Assembly (NCBI RefSeq): GCF_009451885.1
Contig: NZ_WIAO01000022.1
Coordinates: 30,419-94,418 of the forward strand
Origin: Glycomyces albidus
Lineage (GTDB): Bacteria; Actinomycetota; Actinomycetes; Mycobacteriales; Micromonosporaceae
Direction of reading: 5' to 3'
DNA length: 64,000 bases
In this document: in pieces, positions 8,584-17,338 of the stretch
How the letters are laid out: every line of letters begins with the position of its first letter
Position numbering within the stretch: the first letter of the stretch is position 1
The notes under the pieces: model-generated
What the model saw: only the letters and a program-made list of their open reading frames with translations
What the model was told of the DNA's origin: nothing
Database searches by the model: none
Position numbers and translations under genes: made by a program

Positions 8584-9516
8584 TTGGTCCCAGCGTGTCC
8601 ATGCACCGCCTGCGGCGAGCCGCTGCCCGACGCCCCCGGCGCGACCGTGCTCGCCTGCGACGCGTGCGGCACCGCCCACCACGGCCGCCCCGCCGCGCGG
8701 CGCCTCGTGGACCCCGACTGGGCCGCCCTGCCGCCCAAGGCCACGGCCCGCTACGCCGACGACACCCCCGACGCCGTCATCGTCCCCGACGCCGTGGTCC
8801 CCTTCAACGTCGAACGGCGCGAAGCCCGGCGCCTCCTGCGCGAACGCGCCCGCCGCCGCTGGTTCGCCCCCGCCGCGTTCCGCCGCGTCGACCAATCGCC
8901 CTCGTTCCGGGCCGCCTACCTGCCGTACTGGGTGTGGAGCGCCTGGACGCACTCGCGGTACCGCGCGGCCCGCGGCGACGTCCACTGGACCCAGACCGCC
9001 CAGGGCGCCCGCGTGCGCGCCATGCTCTGGCGCCCCGCCGCGGGCGCCGTCGACCGCGCCTTCGCCGACATCGCCGTCCCGGCGACGGTCCTCCTCGAAG
9101 CGCGCATGCTCGCCGACCTCATGCGGGACTGGGACCTCGGCGCCGCCGTCCCGTTCGCGCCCGGCCGCCTCGAAGGCCGGTGGGTGCAGCGGTACGACCT
9201 CGAACCTGAGGTCGGGCTGGCGCTCGCGAAGGCGCGGATGGCGGCCGAGGTGGAGCGGGAGGTGCGGGAGCGGATCGGCGGGGACGCGCAGCACGTGCCG
9301 GTGATCGACACCGCGTACACGGGCCTGTCCTACCGGCTGGTGCTGCTGCCGGTGTGGCTGGCGTCGTACCCGCACCGGGGCCGGCGGCGGATGGTCGCGG
9401 TGCACGGCGAGACCGGCCGGGTGGTGGCCGGGCGCCCGTGGAGCGGGCCGAAGCTCGCGGCCGCGCTCGCGATCGCCGCGATTGTGGCGAGCATCATGTT
9501 CTTTTCGCTCGGCTGA
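8584..9516 (+). CDS. Zinc-ribbon membrane-anchored protein, function unknown
   Basis: The roughly 310-residue product starts with a zinc ribbon, CPCTACG followed by CDACG about 20 residues later, as in many TFIIB-type ribbon proteins. A long soluble region has YLPYWVWSAWTHSRY and a repeated YRLVLLPVWLASY pattern. It ends with one C-terminal transmembrane helix (AAALAIAAIVASIMFFSLG). I chose TTG 8584 because AAGGA precedes it by nine bases; ATG 8566 in the same frame is the alternative. It is divergent from the diguanylate cyclase. Confidence 0.7.
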   Translation: MVPACPCTACGEPLPDAPGATVLACDACGTAHHGRPAARRLVDPDWAALPPKATARYADDTPDAVIVPDAVVPFNVERREARRLLRERARRRWFAPAAFRRVDQSPSFRAAYLPYWVWSAWTHSRYRAARGDVHWTQTAQGARVRAMLWRPAAGAVDRAFADIAVPATVLLEARMLADLMRDWDLGAAVPFAPGRLEGRWVQRYDLEPEVGLALAKARMAAEVEREVRERIGGDAQHVPVIDTAYTGLSYRLVLLPVWLASYPHRGRRRMVAVHGETGRVVAGRPWSGPKLAAALAIAAIVASIMFFSLG

Positions 9517-9699
9517 TTCGCGTACTTCCTCACCGACGGCCGGGCGGGATGGTATGCGAGGCGGCTACCCGGTGAACATGAACTACTGTCTGGTGAACGC
9601 AACCGCGCCGGTGGACCACGCGTGTTCACCGCAGAGCGGGCCAGCCTCCCCCGGCTGCGCCGCGACACCCCACCTGACGTTGTTCCCGGGAGAAGACTC

Positions 9700-10851
9700 A
9701 TGGGCAACCCGCGCAAGCATGCCGCCAAGGCGACCTCGCCTTGGTGGGCGAAGGCGATGGTCATCAGCGGTTCGATGGTCATGGTGGTCGCCGGCGGCGG
9801 CGCCGTCGCCGCACAGGTCAGCCTGAACCTGGTGAACAACTCGGTGAACCAGGAGGACCTCCTCGGCGACCAGCGCGTCGAGACCGAGGAGGGCGCCGCG
9901 ATCGAGGGGCCGATGAACTTCCTCGTCCTCGGCACCGACGAGCGGGTGGACGCGGGCGGCGAGGCCCGCACCGACGCGAACATCATCGTGCACGTCAACG
10001 CGGACCTGACGCAGGTGTCGATGATCTCGCTGCCGCGCGACCTGCTGGTCGACGTCCCCTCGGGCGTCCCGGCGGAGCAGACGAAGCTGACCGAGGCGTT
10101 CGCGTACTCCGAGGACTGGGGCGAGTCGTTCCAGAACACGGCCGAGACGATCACCGAGCTCACCGGCATCCAGTTCGACGGCGGCGCGATCGCGAACTTC
10201 GAGGGCTTCCTCGACATGGTCGACGAGCTCGGCAGCATCGAGCTGTGCCCCTGGCACGAGATCACCTCGATCCACACGGACAAGACGTTCCCGGCCGGCT
10301 GCGCCGAGTACGACAAGAAGGACGCGCTCGACCTGGTGCGCCAGCGGTACGGCTGGGACTGGGACGAGGACTACGCGAACGGCACATGGGGGGACTTCGG
10401 GCGCCAGAAGATGCAGCAGCAGGCGATCAAGAAGATCCTCGAGCGGGCCAAGGAGAACGGCTACGCGACGAACCCGGCGAAGGCCGTGGAGCTGCTCGGC
10501 TCGTTCGGCGACGCGCTTACGGTCGACGTCGGCGGGTACAACCTGGTGGACATGATCACGCAGATGCGCGACATCGACCCGAACGAGATCCTGTCGATCG
10601 GCACGCCGTCCTCGGAGGGCAGCATCAACGGCACCTCGTACGTCCTCATCCACGAGGGCACGGACGAGGAGGTCGCGTCCGAGGCCCTGTGGGAGGCGAT
10701 CGCCACCGACACGGTCGAGCAGTGGGCGTGCGAGCACCCCGACTGGCTGAGCGGGGACTCCGCGCCGGACTGCACGGCGGTCACGGGCGGCGCCACCGCG
10801 GACGCCACTGCGGAGACCCCTACCGACGGATCCTCGGAGACCGCCGATTAG
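9700..10851 (+). CDS. LytR-CpsA-Psr (LCP) family glycopolymer ligase, first of three
   Basis: LCP enzymes transfer undecaprenyl-phosphate-linked glycopolymers to peptidoglycan on the outer membrane face. The 383-residue product has a short basic N-terminus, one transmembrane anchor (about residues 18-45) and an extracytoplasmic LCP domain. It shows NFLVLGTDER, RTDANIIVHVN, SLPRDLLVDVP and DLVRQRYGWD, which carry the Asp/Arg residues that bind the pyrophosphate lipid. ATG 9700 follows GGGAGAAG. The C-terminal tail is Thr/Ala/Asp-rich. It heads a tandem array of three paralogues. Confidence 0.93.
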   Translation: MGNPRKHAAKATSPWWAKAMVISGSMVMVVAGGGAVAAQVSLNLVNNSVNQEDLLGDQRVETEEGAAIEGPMNFLVLGTDERVDAGGEARTDANIIVHVNADLTQVSMISLPRDLLVDVPSGVPAEQTKLTEAFAYSEDWGESFQNTAETITELTGIQFDGGAIANFEGFLDMVDELGSIELCPWHEITSIHTDKTFPAGCAEYDKKDALDLVRQRYGWDWDEDYANGTWGDFGRQKMQQQAIKKILERAKENGYATNPAKAVELLGSFGDALTVDVGGYNLVDMITQMRDIDPNEILSIGTPSSEGSINGTSYVLIHEGTDEEVASEALWEAIATDTVEQWACEHPDWLSGDSAPDCTAVTGGATADATAETPTDGSSETAD

Positions 10852-10926
10852 CCTGGATCGGGGCGCTCGGGGGCGTTGCCGAAGCGTTATCAGACGGGAT
10901 AATGCCGACCTGACGCTGGGAGAAGC

Positions 10927-12048
10927 ATGGCAGTGAAGAGCGGCGCACCCTGGTGGGCCCACCTCATGATGTACGCAGGCGGCGTGACCATGGTCGTCGC
11001 CGGCGCGACCGCGGGGATCGCCCAGTACGCCCTCCACACGGCGAACAACACGATCGAGCAAGAGGACATCATCAACAACCGGGGCGAGATGGACGTCGAG
11101 AACATCGAGGGCCCCCTGAACATCCTCGTGCTCGGCATCGACAAGCAGGGCGACTCCACCCGCTCCGACACCATGATCATGGTGCACATCAACAAGGAGC
11201 TCACCGAGGTCTCGATGGTGTCGCTCCCCCGCGACCTGTACGTGGAGATCCCCGACTGCGGCCCCGACTGGGGCAACAACACCTGCATGCAGAAGCTGAA
11301 CCACGCCGCGTCGATCTCCGACGACTGGGACGTCACCCGCGCGAACGTCGTCGACACGATCTACAACCTCACCGGCGTCGAGTTCCACATCGGCGCGACC
11401 GTCGACTTCAACGGGTTCATGGACCTGGTCGACCTCGTCGGCGAGATCGAGCTGTGCCCCTGGCACGAGATCACCTCGATCCACGGCGACAACCGCGTCT
11501 TCCCCGAGGGCTGCAACTACTACAACAAGGAGGAGGCCCTCGACCTCATCCGGCAGCGCTACCCGTGGGACGAGCCCGAGGACTACGAGCGCGGCCTGTG
11601 GGGCGACTACGGCCGCCAGGCGATGCAGCAGCAGGCGATCAAGGCCCTCATCAAGGAACTCAAGGCCGACGGCTACGCCTCGGACCCGACGCGCCTCAAC
11701 GACGTCCTCGAGGGCCTGGAGGGCAAGCTGACCCTCGACCTGCCCGAAGGCCTGAGCGCGATCGACCTGGCGCTGAACCTGCGCGACCTCAACCCGGAGG
11801 ACATCACGTCGATCCGCGTCCCCGCGACCTCGCAGGAGACCGAGGTCGGATCCTCGGAGGTCATCGCCGAGGGCGAGCAGCAGATCGCGGCCGACGCGCT
11901 GTGGGCCGCGCTCCAGAACGACACCATGACCGAGTGGATCGCCCAGTACCCCGAGTGGGTCAAGCAGACCGGCGGCGACACGACCGCCGAGGAGCCGGCC
12001 GGCGAGGAGCCGGCCGGCGAAGGGGCCTCCGAGCCCACCACCGACTGA
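10927..12048 (+). CDS. LCP family glycopolymer ligase, second of three
   Basis: The 373-residue product is close to its neighbour downstream: both start with a KSG-APWWAH sequence, an anchor helix, and QYALHTANNTIEQED or its equivalent. LCP motifs are present: NILVLGIDKQG, RSDTMIMVHIN, SLPRDLYVEIP and DLIRQRYPWDE. A good GGGAGAAGC site precedes ATG. The tail repeats EEPAGEEPAGEG. A strong hairpin follows the stop, so the third gene may have its own transcript. Confidence 0.93.
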   Translation: MAVKSGAPWWAHLMMYAGGVTMVVAGATAGIAQYALHTANNTIEQEDIINNRGEMDVENIEGPLNILVLGIDKQGDSTRSDTMIMVHINKELTEVSMVSLPRDLYVEIPDCGPDWGNNTCMQKLNHAASISDDWDVTRANVVDTIYNLTGVEFHIGATVDFNGFMDLVDLVGEIELCPWHEITSIHGDNRVFPEGCNYYNKEEALDLIRQRYPWDEPEDYERGLWGDYGRQAMQQQAIKALIKELKADGYASDPTRLNDVLEGLEGKLTLDLPEGLSAIDLALNLRDLNPEDITSIRVPATSQETEVGSSEVIAEGEQQIAADALWAALQNDTMTEWIAQYPEWVKQTGGDTTAEEPAGEEPAGEGASEPTTD

Positions 12049-12065
12049 CGCCCGAACCGTGCAGC

Positions 12066-12090
12066 GGGGCCGCCCTTTCCGGGCGGCCCC
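12066..12090 (+). terminator. Hairpin between second and third LCP genes
   Basis: GGGGCCGCCC at 12066-12075 pairs perfectly with GGGCGGCCCC at 12081-12090 around a TTTCC loop. Confidence 0.8.
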
Positions 12091-12162
12091 GTCTCCGTGC
12101 AACCGGACCGGCTTCCCGGGGCGCCCTTACTCGGACGAACCCGAACCGACCCTTGGAGCTGC

Positions 12163-13272
12163 ATGGCCGGCAAGAGCGGCGGCGCGCCCTGGTGGGCGCA
12201 CGTCATGACGTACGCGGGCGGTGTGACCCTGGTGGTCGCCGGCGCGACCGCGGCGGTGGCGCAGTACGCGGTCCACACGGCGGACAACACGATCGCCGAG
12301 GAGGACATCCTCGGCGACCACCAGGCCGAGCTCGACGTCGACAACATCGAAGGGCCCCTGAACATCCTGGTCCTGGGGACCGACAAGCAGGGCGGCTCGA
12401 CCCGGTCGGACACGATGATCGTCGTCCACATCAACGGCGACCTCACCGAGGCCACGATGGTCTCGCTGCCGCGCGACCTCCTGGTCGAGATCCCCGACTG
12501 CGGGCCGGGGTACTCGAACAACCCGTGCCAGAACAAGCTCAACCACGCGGCGTCGATCTCCGACGACTGGGAGGTGACGCGCGTGAACGTCGTGGACACC
12601 GTCCACAACCTGACCGGCCTCGACTTCCACCTGGGCGCCACGGCCGACTTCAACGGGTTCGTCGAGATGGTGGACCTGGTCGGCACGGTCGAGATCTGCA
12701 CGTGGAAGGAGTTCCAGTCCCACCACACCGAGCGGGTCTTCGAGGAGGGCTGCCACGAGTACGACAAGGAGGCGGCCCTCGACCTGGTGCGCCAGCGCTA
12801 CCAGTTCTACGACGAGATCGACTACGACCTGGGCCTGTATGGCGACTACGCGCGGCAGAACTTCCAGCAGCAGGCCATCAAGTCGCTGCTGAAGAAGGCG
12901 AAGGAGCAGGGGTTCCTCGAGGACCCGACGAAGCTCAGCGAGCTCCTGGAGGGCTTCGGCGACAAGGTGACCCTGCACCGCCCCGAGGACCTGTCGATCG
13001 CGGACCTGGTGGTGAACCTGCGCGACATCGACCCGGAATCGATGACCACGGTGCGGGTCCCGGCCAGCTCCGAGCCGGAGACCGAATGGGGCGACATCGA
13101 ACTGATCCACGAGGGCGCCGAGGCCGAAGCGGCCGCGTCCTTGTGGGAGGCGCTGCAGAACGACACGATGGCGGCGTGGATGGCCGCGAACCCCCAGTGG
13201 GTCAAGAGCGACGCCGCGAACCCGGATGCCGTGGCCGACCCCGCGGAGACGGCGTCGACCGCGGCCGACTGA
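12163..13272 (+). CDS. LCP family glycopolymer ligase, third of three
   Basis: The 369-residue product is the closest paralogue of the second gene, consistent with a recent duplication. It has an anchor helix (about residues 14-36) and the LCP domain with NILVLGTDKQGG, RSDTMIVVHIN, SLPRDLLVEIP and DLVRQRYQFYDE. The residue after RQRY differs from the other two copies (QF against GW or PW), so acceptor or polymer preference may differ. ATG 12163 follows TTGGAG; the 22 codons upstream in frame lack similarity to the paralogues. The Asp-rich C-terminus ends TASTAAD. Confidence 0.93.
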   Translation: MAGKSGGAPWWAHVMTYAGGVTLVVAGATAAVAQYAVHTADNTIAEEDILGDHQAELDVDNIEGPLNILVLGTDKQGGSTRSDTMIVVHINGDLTEATMVSLPRDLLVEIPDCGPGYSNNPCQNKLNHAASISDDWEVTRVNVVDTVHNLTGLDFHLGATADFNGFVEMVDLVGTVEICTWKEFQSHHTERVFEEGCHEYDKEAALDLVRQRYQFYDEIDYDLGLYGDYARQNFQQQAIKSLLKKAKEQGFLEDPTKLSELLEGFGDKVTLHRPEDLSIADLVVNLRDIDPESMTTVRVPASSEPETEWGDIELIHEGAEAEAAASLWEALQNDTMAAWMAANPQWVKSDAANPDAVADPAETASTAAD

Positions 13273-13479
13273 AGGTGGAACGGAGCGGGGGCGGCCCTGA
13301 AGGACCGGCCCCGCGAAGTCGCCTGATCAGGTCGGCGACCGGCACGACCGGTCGGGTGCGCCGCGGGTGTCCCGAGGTAGGAGACTCGGGGTGCGTCGCG
13401 GATGTCCGCGGCCGGAAGGGCCGAAGCGCGTCGCGCAACAGGTCCGTAGCGCCCGGGGTAGGCCCGGGCGCGCGCCGCG

Positions 13480-13737
13480 CTACGAGTGCTTGGCGGCTTC
13501 GGCGGAGTTGCGGGCCTCTTCGAGCTTGGTGACGAGGGCGGCGGCCATGGCGCTGGACTCCTCGAGCTGCTCCTTGCCGACGTTGAGGGCGTTCGCGGCC
13601 GCCTCGATCCCGAGGGACTGGAGCTGGCCGAGGACTTCGTCGACCTGGGCCTTGCTGGCCTCGATCTGACCCTGGAGTTCGTTCACCGCATCGACGTTCG
13701 CGCTGATCGAGGTGAGGACTTCATCGATGCTCGCCAC
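13480..13737 (-). CDS. Small helical (coiled-coil-like) protein, 85 aa
   Basis: GTG at 13737 is preceded by GAAAGG. The product is all helix-forming, with heptad-like spacing: IDEVLTSISANVDAVNELQG, then QVDEVLGQLQSLG and KEQLEESSAMAAALVTKLEE. It has no signal peptide or membrane segment. It resembles small actinobacterial helical proteins of unknown role, and size and shape recall WXG100-like proteins, though no WXG motif is present. It sits downstream of the siderophore-interacting gene on the same strand, about 220 bases away. Confidence 0.7.
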   Translation of the reverse strand: MASIDEVLTSISANVDAVNELQGQIEASKAQVDEVLGQLQSLGIEAAANALNVGKEQLEESSAMAAALVTKLEEARNSAEAAKHS

Positions 13738-13955
13738 TGTCGGGGCCTTTCTCTCAGGGTCGCGGGCGCCGCCCGCGTTGCGCACGTTCAGCACCGGCGA
13801 CACTACCCGAATCCGGCCGAGGGCGCAGCCCCCAACGCGCGCGCCCAAGATGGACGGACGGGACGCCCGCCGCGGGCACCCGCGTTCCGCCGACCGCGAG
13901 TTCGGCGGTCTCACCCGCCGACGCCGACTGCTCTCCTTTGGAGGCTGCGCTCCGC

Positions 13956-14804
13956 CTACTCGCGGCCCGCCCGGGCCTCTTCGGCCTCGTCGACGGCGTT
14001 CCACTCGCGTTTGGCGGACTGCCAGCCGTCCTCGTTGTGCCCGACCCGCCAGTATCCGGAGATCGAGAGCCGCTCGCGCGGGACCTCCCGCTCGAAGCGC
14101 AGGTAGCGGCGGATCTCGCGGACGGACCCTGCCTCGCCGTGAACGAACGCCTGCACGTCCCCCGGCTGGAACTCGAAGCCGCGCACGGCGTCCACCAGCT
14201 TCGAGCCGACCGGCCCGCCGCCCCGGTGGAGCCAGGTCACGGTGACGTCCCCGACCGACTTGAGCTGCTGCTCCTCTTCGGGCCCTTCGACTTCCAGGAA
14301 CACGTGGGCGCGGGCGCCGGGCGAGAGCCGCTCGACGGCCGACGCGATCGCGGGCAGTGCGCTCTCGTCCCCGGCGAGCAGGTGCCAGTCGGCGCTCGAC
14401 GCGGGCGCGTACCCGCCGCCGGGCCCGGCGAACCGCAGCAGGTCCCCCGGCTCGGCGTTCGCGGCCCACGGGCCGGCGACGCCCTCGTCGCCGTGGTAGA
14501 CGAAGTCGATCCACAGCTCCCGGGCCGCGGCGTCCCAGCGGCGCACGGTGTAGGTGCGGGTGACCGGCCACTGCTCGCGCGGGTACTCCTCGCGAATCCT
14601 CCCGAGGTCGAACGGCTCGGGGTACTCGACGCCCTCGACGGGGAACTGGAGCTTCAGATAGTGGTCGGTGAACTCGCCGCACGCGAAGTCCGCCAACCCC
14701 GCCCCGCCGAGGACCACCCGGATCATGTGCGGCGTGACCCGCTCGGTCCGCACCACCTCGGCGGTCGTCAGGTTCGGGCTCCTGCGTCCACGGCGTTCAG
14801 CCAT
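13956..14804 (-). CDS. Siderophore-interacting protein (FAD-dependent ferric-siderophore reductase)
   Basis: The 282-residue product is a ViuB/SIP-type flavoprotein that reduces ferric siderophores in the cytoplasm to release iron. It shows the FAD-binding RTYTVRRWD motif, the PxG turn GPWAANAEPGDLLRFAGPGGG, the segment WHLLAGDESALPAIASAVE and the C-terminal GYWRVGHNEDGW that typifies the family. ATG 14804 has AAGGAG at the right distance; the ATG nine codons upstream does not. An IdeR/DmdR-like iron box lies 83 bases upstream, so repression in iron-replete cells is expected. No siderophore transport genes are adjacent. Confidence 0.93.
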   Translation of the reverse strand: MAERRGRRSPNLTTAEVVRTERVTPHMIRVVLGGAGLADFACGEFTDHYLKLQFPVEGVEYPEPFDLGRIREEYPREQWPVTRTYTVRRWDAAARELWIDFVYHGDEGVAGPWAANAEPGDLLRFAGPGGGYAPASSADWHLLAGDESALPAIASAVERLSPGARAHVFLEVEGPEEEQQLKSVGDVTVTWLHRGGGPVGSKLVDAVRGFEFQPGDVQAFVHGEAGSVREIRRYLRFEREVPRERLSISGYWRVGHNEDGWQSAKREWNAVDEAEEARAGRE

Positions 14805-14886
14805 ACCGGCTCCTTCGATCAAGCGGCTCACACGTCCCCTCGGCGAAGCCCTCGAGCCGCGAGGTCGGCCTCGTCAAGACGGGAAC

Positions 14887-14904
14887 GGTTAGGTTCCCCT
14901 AACC
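14887..14904 (-). promoter_or_regulatory. IdeR/DmdR-type iron box
   Basis: GGTTAGGTTCCCCTAACC is an imperfect palindrome matching the TTAGGTTAGSCTAACCTAA consensus of actinobacterial iron repressors. It sits upstream of the siderophore-interacting gene. Confidence 0.75.
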
Positions 14905-15370
14905 ATCACACCCTCAGTTGTACCTTGTCACCTCACTACTCCGCCTACCCCGACCCGCTCGAATCCAACCGGTCCGCCCCGCCTTTAATCGGACCTCACG
15001 CCCGAAAACGCCCGTCACCAGCCGCAATGAAAGTTATCCACAGGCGCGGAATCGCTCCTGTACAGGGGTTGCCTGATCTGTGATCGTTAGTAGCAAAAAC
15101 ACCTTCCTCCTGGTGGTGGTTGGAGGAGGAGGGAGGTGGTGCCGGTTCTGGCAGGACTGGCGGCGAATGTGGGATACCCCGGGGGCCGCCCCCGAAGACC
15201 GCGCGGGAGTGCACTCCCGCGCGGCTCCTGCCAGAACACCTCGCGAGGAACAAGACGCGGGCGCGTCGGCGACCAGCCGACGCGCCCGCACCAACAAACC
15301 GAGGCCACCGACCGGCCGGACCACGAAGCGCCGGCAGAACCGAGAGGACCGCCGACGCCCCGACAGCGCA
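14905..15370. other. Intergenic stretch holding repeat copy A
   Basis: No convincing gene lies between the iron-regulated promoter and the end of the ABC permease gene. The middle is occupied by the structured repeat described separately. Open frames cross it in at least three registers but show no family similarity and run into the antisense of the permease gene. Confidence 0.6.
15031..15294 (+). repeat. Structured repeat element, copy A (264 bp)
   Basis: This segment recurs as the reverse complement at 31840-32106. Two substitutions separate the copies over the first ~215 bp; a small indel region at 15250-15258 and one base in the last stem also differ. It starts with a consensus DnaA box (15034-15042). 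Hairpins follow: ACCTTCCTCC with GGAGGGAGGT (15101-15137), a 12-bp outer stem (15145-15156 with 15226-15237) enclosing a 26-base perfect palindrome (15199-15224), and a 14-bp stem (15257-15270 with 15276-15289). The nested structure suggests a structured RNA or a protein-binding DNA element. Not recognised as a known family. Confidence 0.85.
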
Positions 15371-17338
15371 TCAGTCGGGCCGAGGGCTCACATCCCGCAT
15401 CACCGACCGAAGCAGCGGCCGCGACAGGGCCCCTGCGGCGATCACCGAAGCGGTCCCGACCGCCAGGGTCGCCGCCAGGATCAAAGCCCCGCTGACGTCG
15501 AAGCCCATGCCGCCGATCACCGGGGCGGTCAAGAGCATCCCGGTCAGCACCGACGCCCCGCCGAGGAACGCCAACGGCAGCAGGGTCTCCTGCCGCCGGG
15601 CCTGGTCGAGGACCCGCTGCGGGGTGCCGGCGAGGTGCAGGAGCCGGTACGTCTGGCGGCGGTCGAGCACCGAGCCGACCGCGCTGATCGCGGCCGAGAC
15701 GGCCGCGGTCACGAAGACCACCGCGAGGACCACGGTCACCCCGGTGCGGACCGAGCCCACGAGGCGGTTCGACAGGATGCTCGAGTCGATCTCCCGCTCG
15801 GGCGGGTCGCCGGGGAGGAGCGCGGTCATGGTGCTGCGCACCGACTCGAGTTCCGCGCCCGAAGTGGTCGCCTCGATGACGGCCGCGCCCTCGTCCGCGG
15901 TGAGGAACCCGCTGCTGTCGACCACCGCGACTTCGGCCCTGCCGCCGAGTTCGGTGGACAGTGTCGCCGCGAGGGCCTCGGCGTCCGCTTCGGGCACGAC
16001 CGCGGCGATGGTCTCAGTGGACTGGATGCTCGTGTCGGCCACGATCATCGGGAAGAGCGCGACCGAGCCGGCGACGAACCCCGCGATCGCGACGCCCGAC
16101 ACGGTGCGCCAGGCGGCCTTCGGGTCTTCGGCGAGGCGGCGGGCGGCGAGGAGCCGGGCAGGGCCCTTCGCGGTGCGCGCCAGGATCCGGCCGAGGCGCT
16201 GCACCGTCCAGGGACCGATGAGGTTCACCGCGGCGAGGGTCGCGGCGAAGAGCACGACGAGGATCGCGACCGCGATCATGCTGCCGCCGGCGAGCTGGGT
16301 CGCGATCAGGAACGCGACCGAGAGGCCCGCGAAGACGAGAGCGCGGATCGCTTTGAGGCCCTTGGGTTTGACTCGCCGGGCCACACCCAGGGGGCTGATC
16401 ACGACGCCGCGGAGACCGATGAGGGCCGAGGCGGCGACGAGGACCGGCACCGCGAGGGCGACCGCGAGCATCCAAGGGGCGCCGGCCCACAGGTCGGCGA
16501 CGTACCAGCGCCCGCCGTCGATGGGGATGAGCGCGACCAGCGGGGTCGCGAGCATCCACGCGACGGTGCCGACCGCCGACCCGGCGGCCGCCGCGAGCAC
16601 CGTCTCGATGAGCGTCAACCGCATCACCTGCCCGGGGGTCGCGCCGATGAGCCGCAGGGTCGCGAGCCGCTCGTCGCGGCGCGACACCGTGAGCCGGGCC
16701 GCCGCGGCGCCGAAGACCGCCGCAGGCACCGCCATGAGGATCGCCGCCAGGATCATGAGGATCATGTAGAAGCCGTAGACCGCGTCCGCCTGGCCCCCGT
16801 CGAAGCCGTCGATCTCGCGCGGCGAGACCGCGTCCGCGTTGAACCGCTCGGCGCTCAGCGCCGGGTCGTCCGCGGCGCGGCCCACGACCGCGACCATCTC
16901 GTTCGGGTGCGCGAGCGCCTCCTCGCCGAGCTCGCCGGCGACCTTCACATCGCCGTAGCGGGAGAGGAATTCGGACTCGGGCACGCCCTCGAGCAGGTCG
17001 GCCGCGGCCGGTGACAGCCACACCTCACCGGGCGCGGGGAACGCGTCCATGCCGGGCGGCGCGGGCGCGCCGCCGTCGAGCGCCGCGAGGTCGATGCGGG
17101 TGATCGACTCCCCGCCGAGGTGGTCGACGGCCGTCGCGAGGACCGCCGTACCGCTGCCGTCGGCGGCGGGCGCGTCGCGCCACGACGTCCGGTCGGCGCG
17201 GGTGTCGAACGCGAAGTTCCCGGCGACCGCGAACTGGAGCAGCAGCGTCGCGACCGCGACGGCGAGCGCGGTCAGACCGGTGCTGAGCAGGGCGCTGCGT
17301 CCGCCCAGCCGGGTCAGGCGCCAGGCGAGCTCGGTCAT
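15371..17338 (-). CDS. FtsX-like ABC transporter permease
   Basis: The 655-residue product has an N-terminal membrane segment, a large extracytoplasmic domain (about residues 45-185), and two FtsX/MacB-type helix bundles. These include RLTVSRRDERLATLRLIGATPGQVMRL and, in the second half, LDRRQTYRLLHLAGTPQRVLDQ, the cytoplasmic coupling motifs that dock to the ATPase. It lies at the end of a three-gene set: a 37-codon ORF, ATPase, permease. Its ATG overlaps the ATPase stop by four bases, implying translational coupling. Such pairs usually export peptides or lipids, or confer antimicrobial-peptide resistance; the substrate is unknown. Confidence 0.93.
   Translation of the reverse strand: MTELAWRLTRLGGRSALLSTGLTALAVAVATLLLQFAVAGNFAFDTRADRTSWRDAPAADGSGTAVLATAVDHLGGESITRIDLAALDGGAPAPPGMDAFPAPGEVWLSPAAADLLEGVPESEFLSRYGDVKVAGELGEEALAHPNEMVAVVGRAADDPALSAERFNADAVSPREIDGFDGGQADAVYGFYMILMILAAILMAVPAAVFGAAAARLTVSRRDERLATLRLIGATPGQVMRLTLIETVLAAAAGSAVGTVAWMLATPLVALIPIDGGRWYVADLWAGAPWMLAVALAVPVLVAASALIGLRGVVISPLGVARRVKPKGLKAIRALVFAGLSVAFLIATQLAGGSMIAVAILVVLFAATLAAVNLIGPWTVQRLGRILARTAKGPARLLAARRLAEDPKAAWRTVSGVAIAGFVAGSVALFPMIVADTSIQSTETIAAVVPEADAEALAATLSTELGGRAEVAVVDSSGFLTADEGAAVIEATTSGAELESVRSTMTALLPGDPPEREIDSSILSNRLVGSVRTGVTVVLAVVFVTAAVSAAISAVGSVLDRRQTYRLLHLAGTPQRVLDQARRQETLLPLAFLGGASVLTGMLLTAPVIGGMGFDVSGALILAATLAVGTASVIAAGALSRPLLRSVMRDVSPRPD

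Noticed and set aside
15080..15260. Possible protein starting MIVSSKNTFLLVVVGGGGRW in both repeat copies
   Set aside because: The frame is shared by both copies only because the DNA is shared; other frames are equally open, the two frames diverge outside the repeat, and no ribosome site is present.
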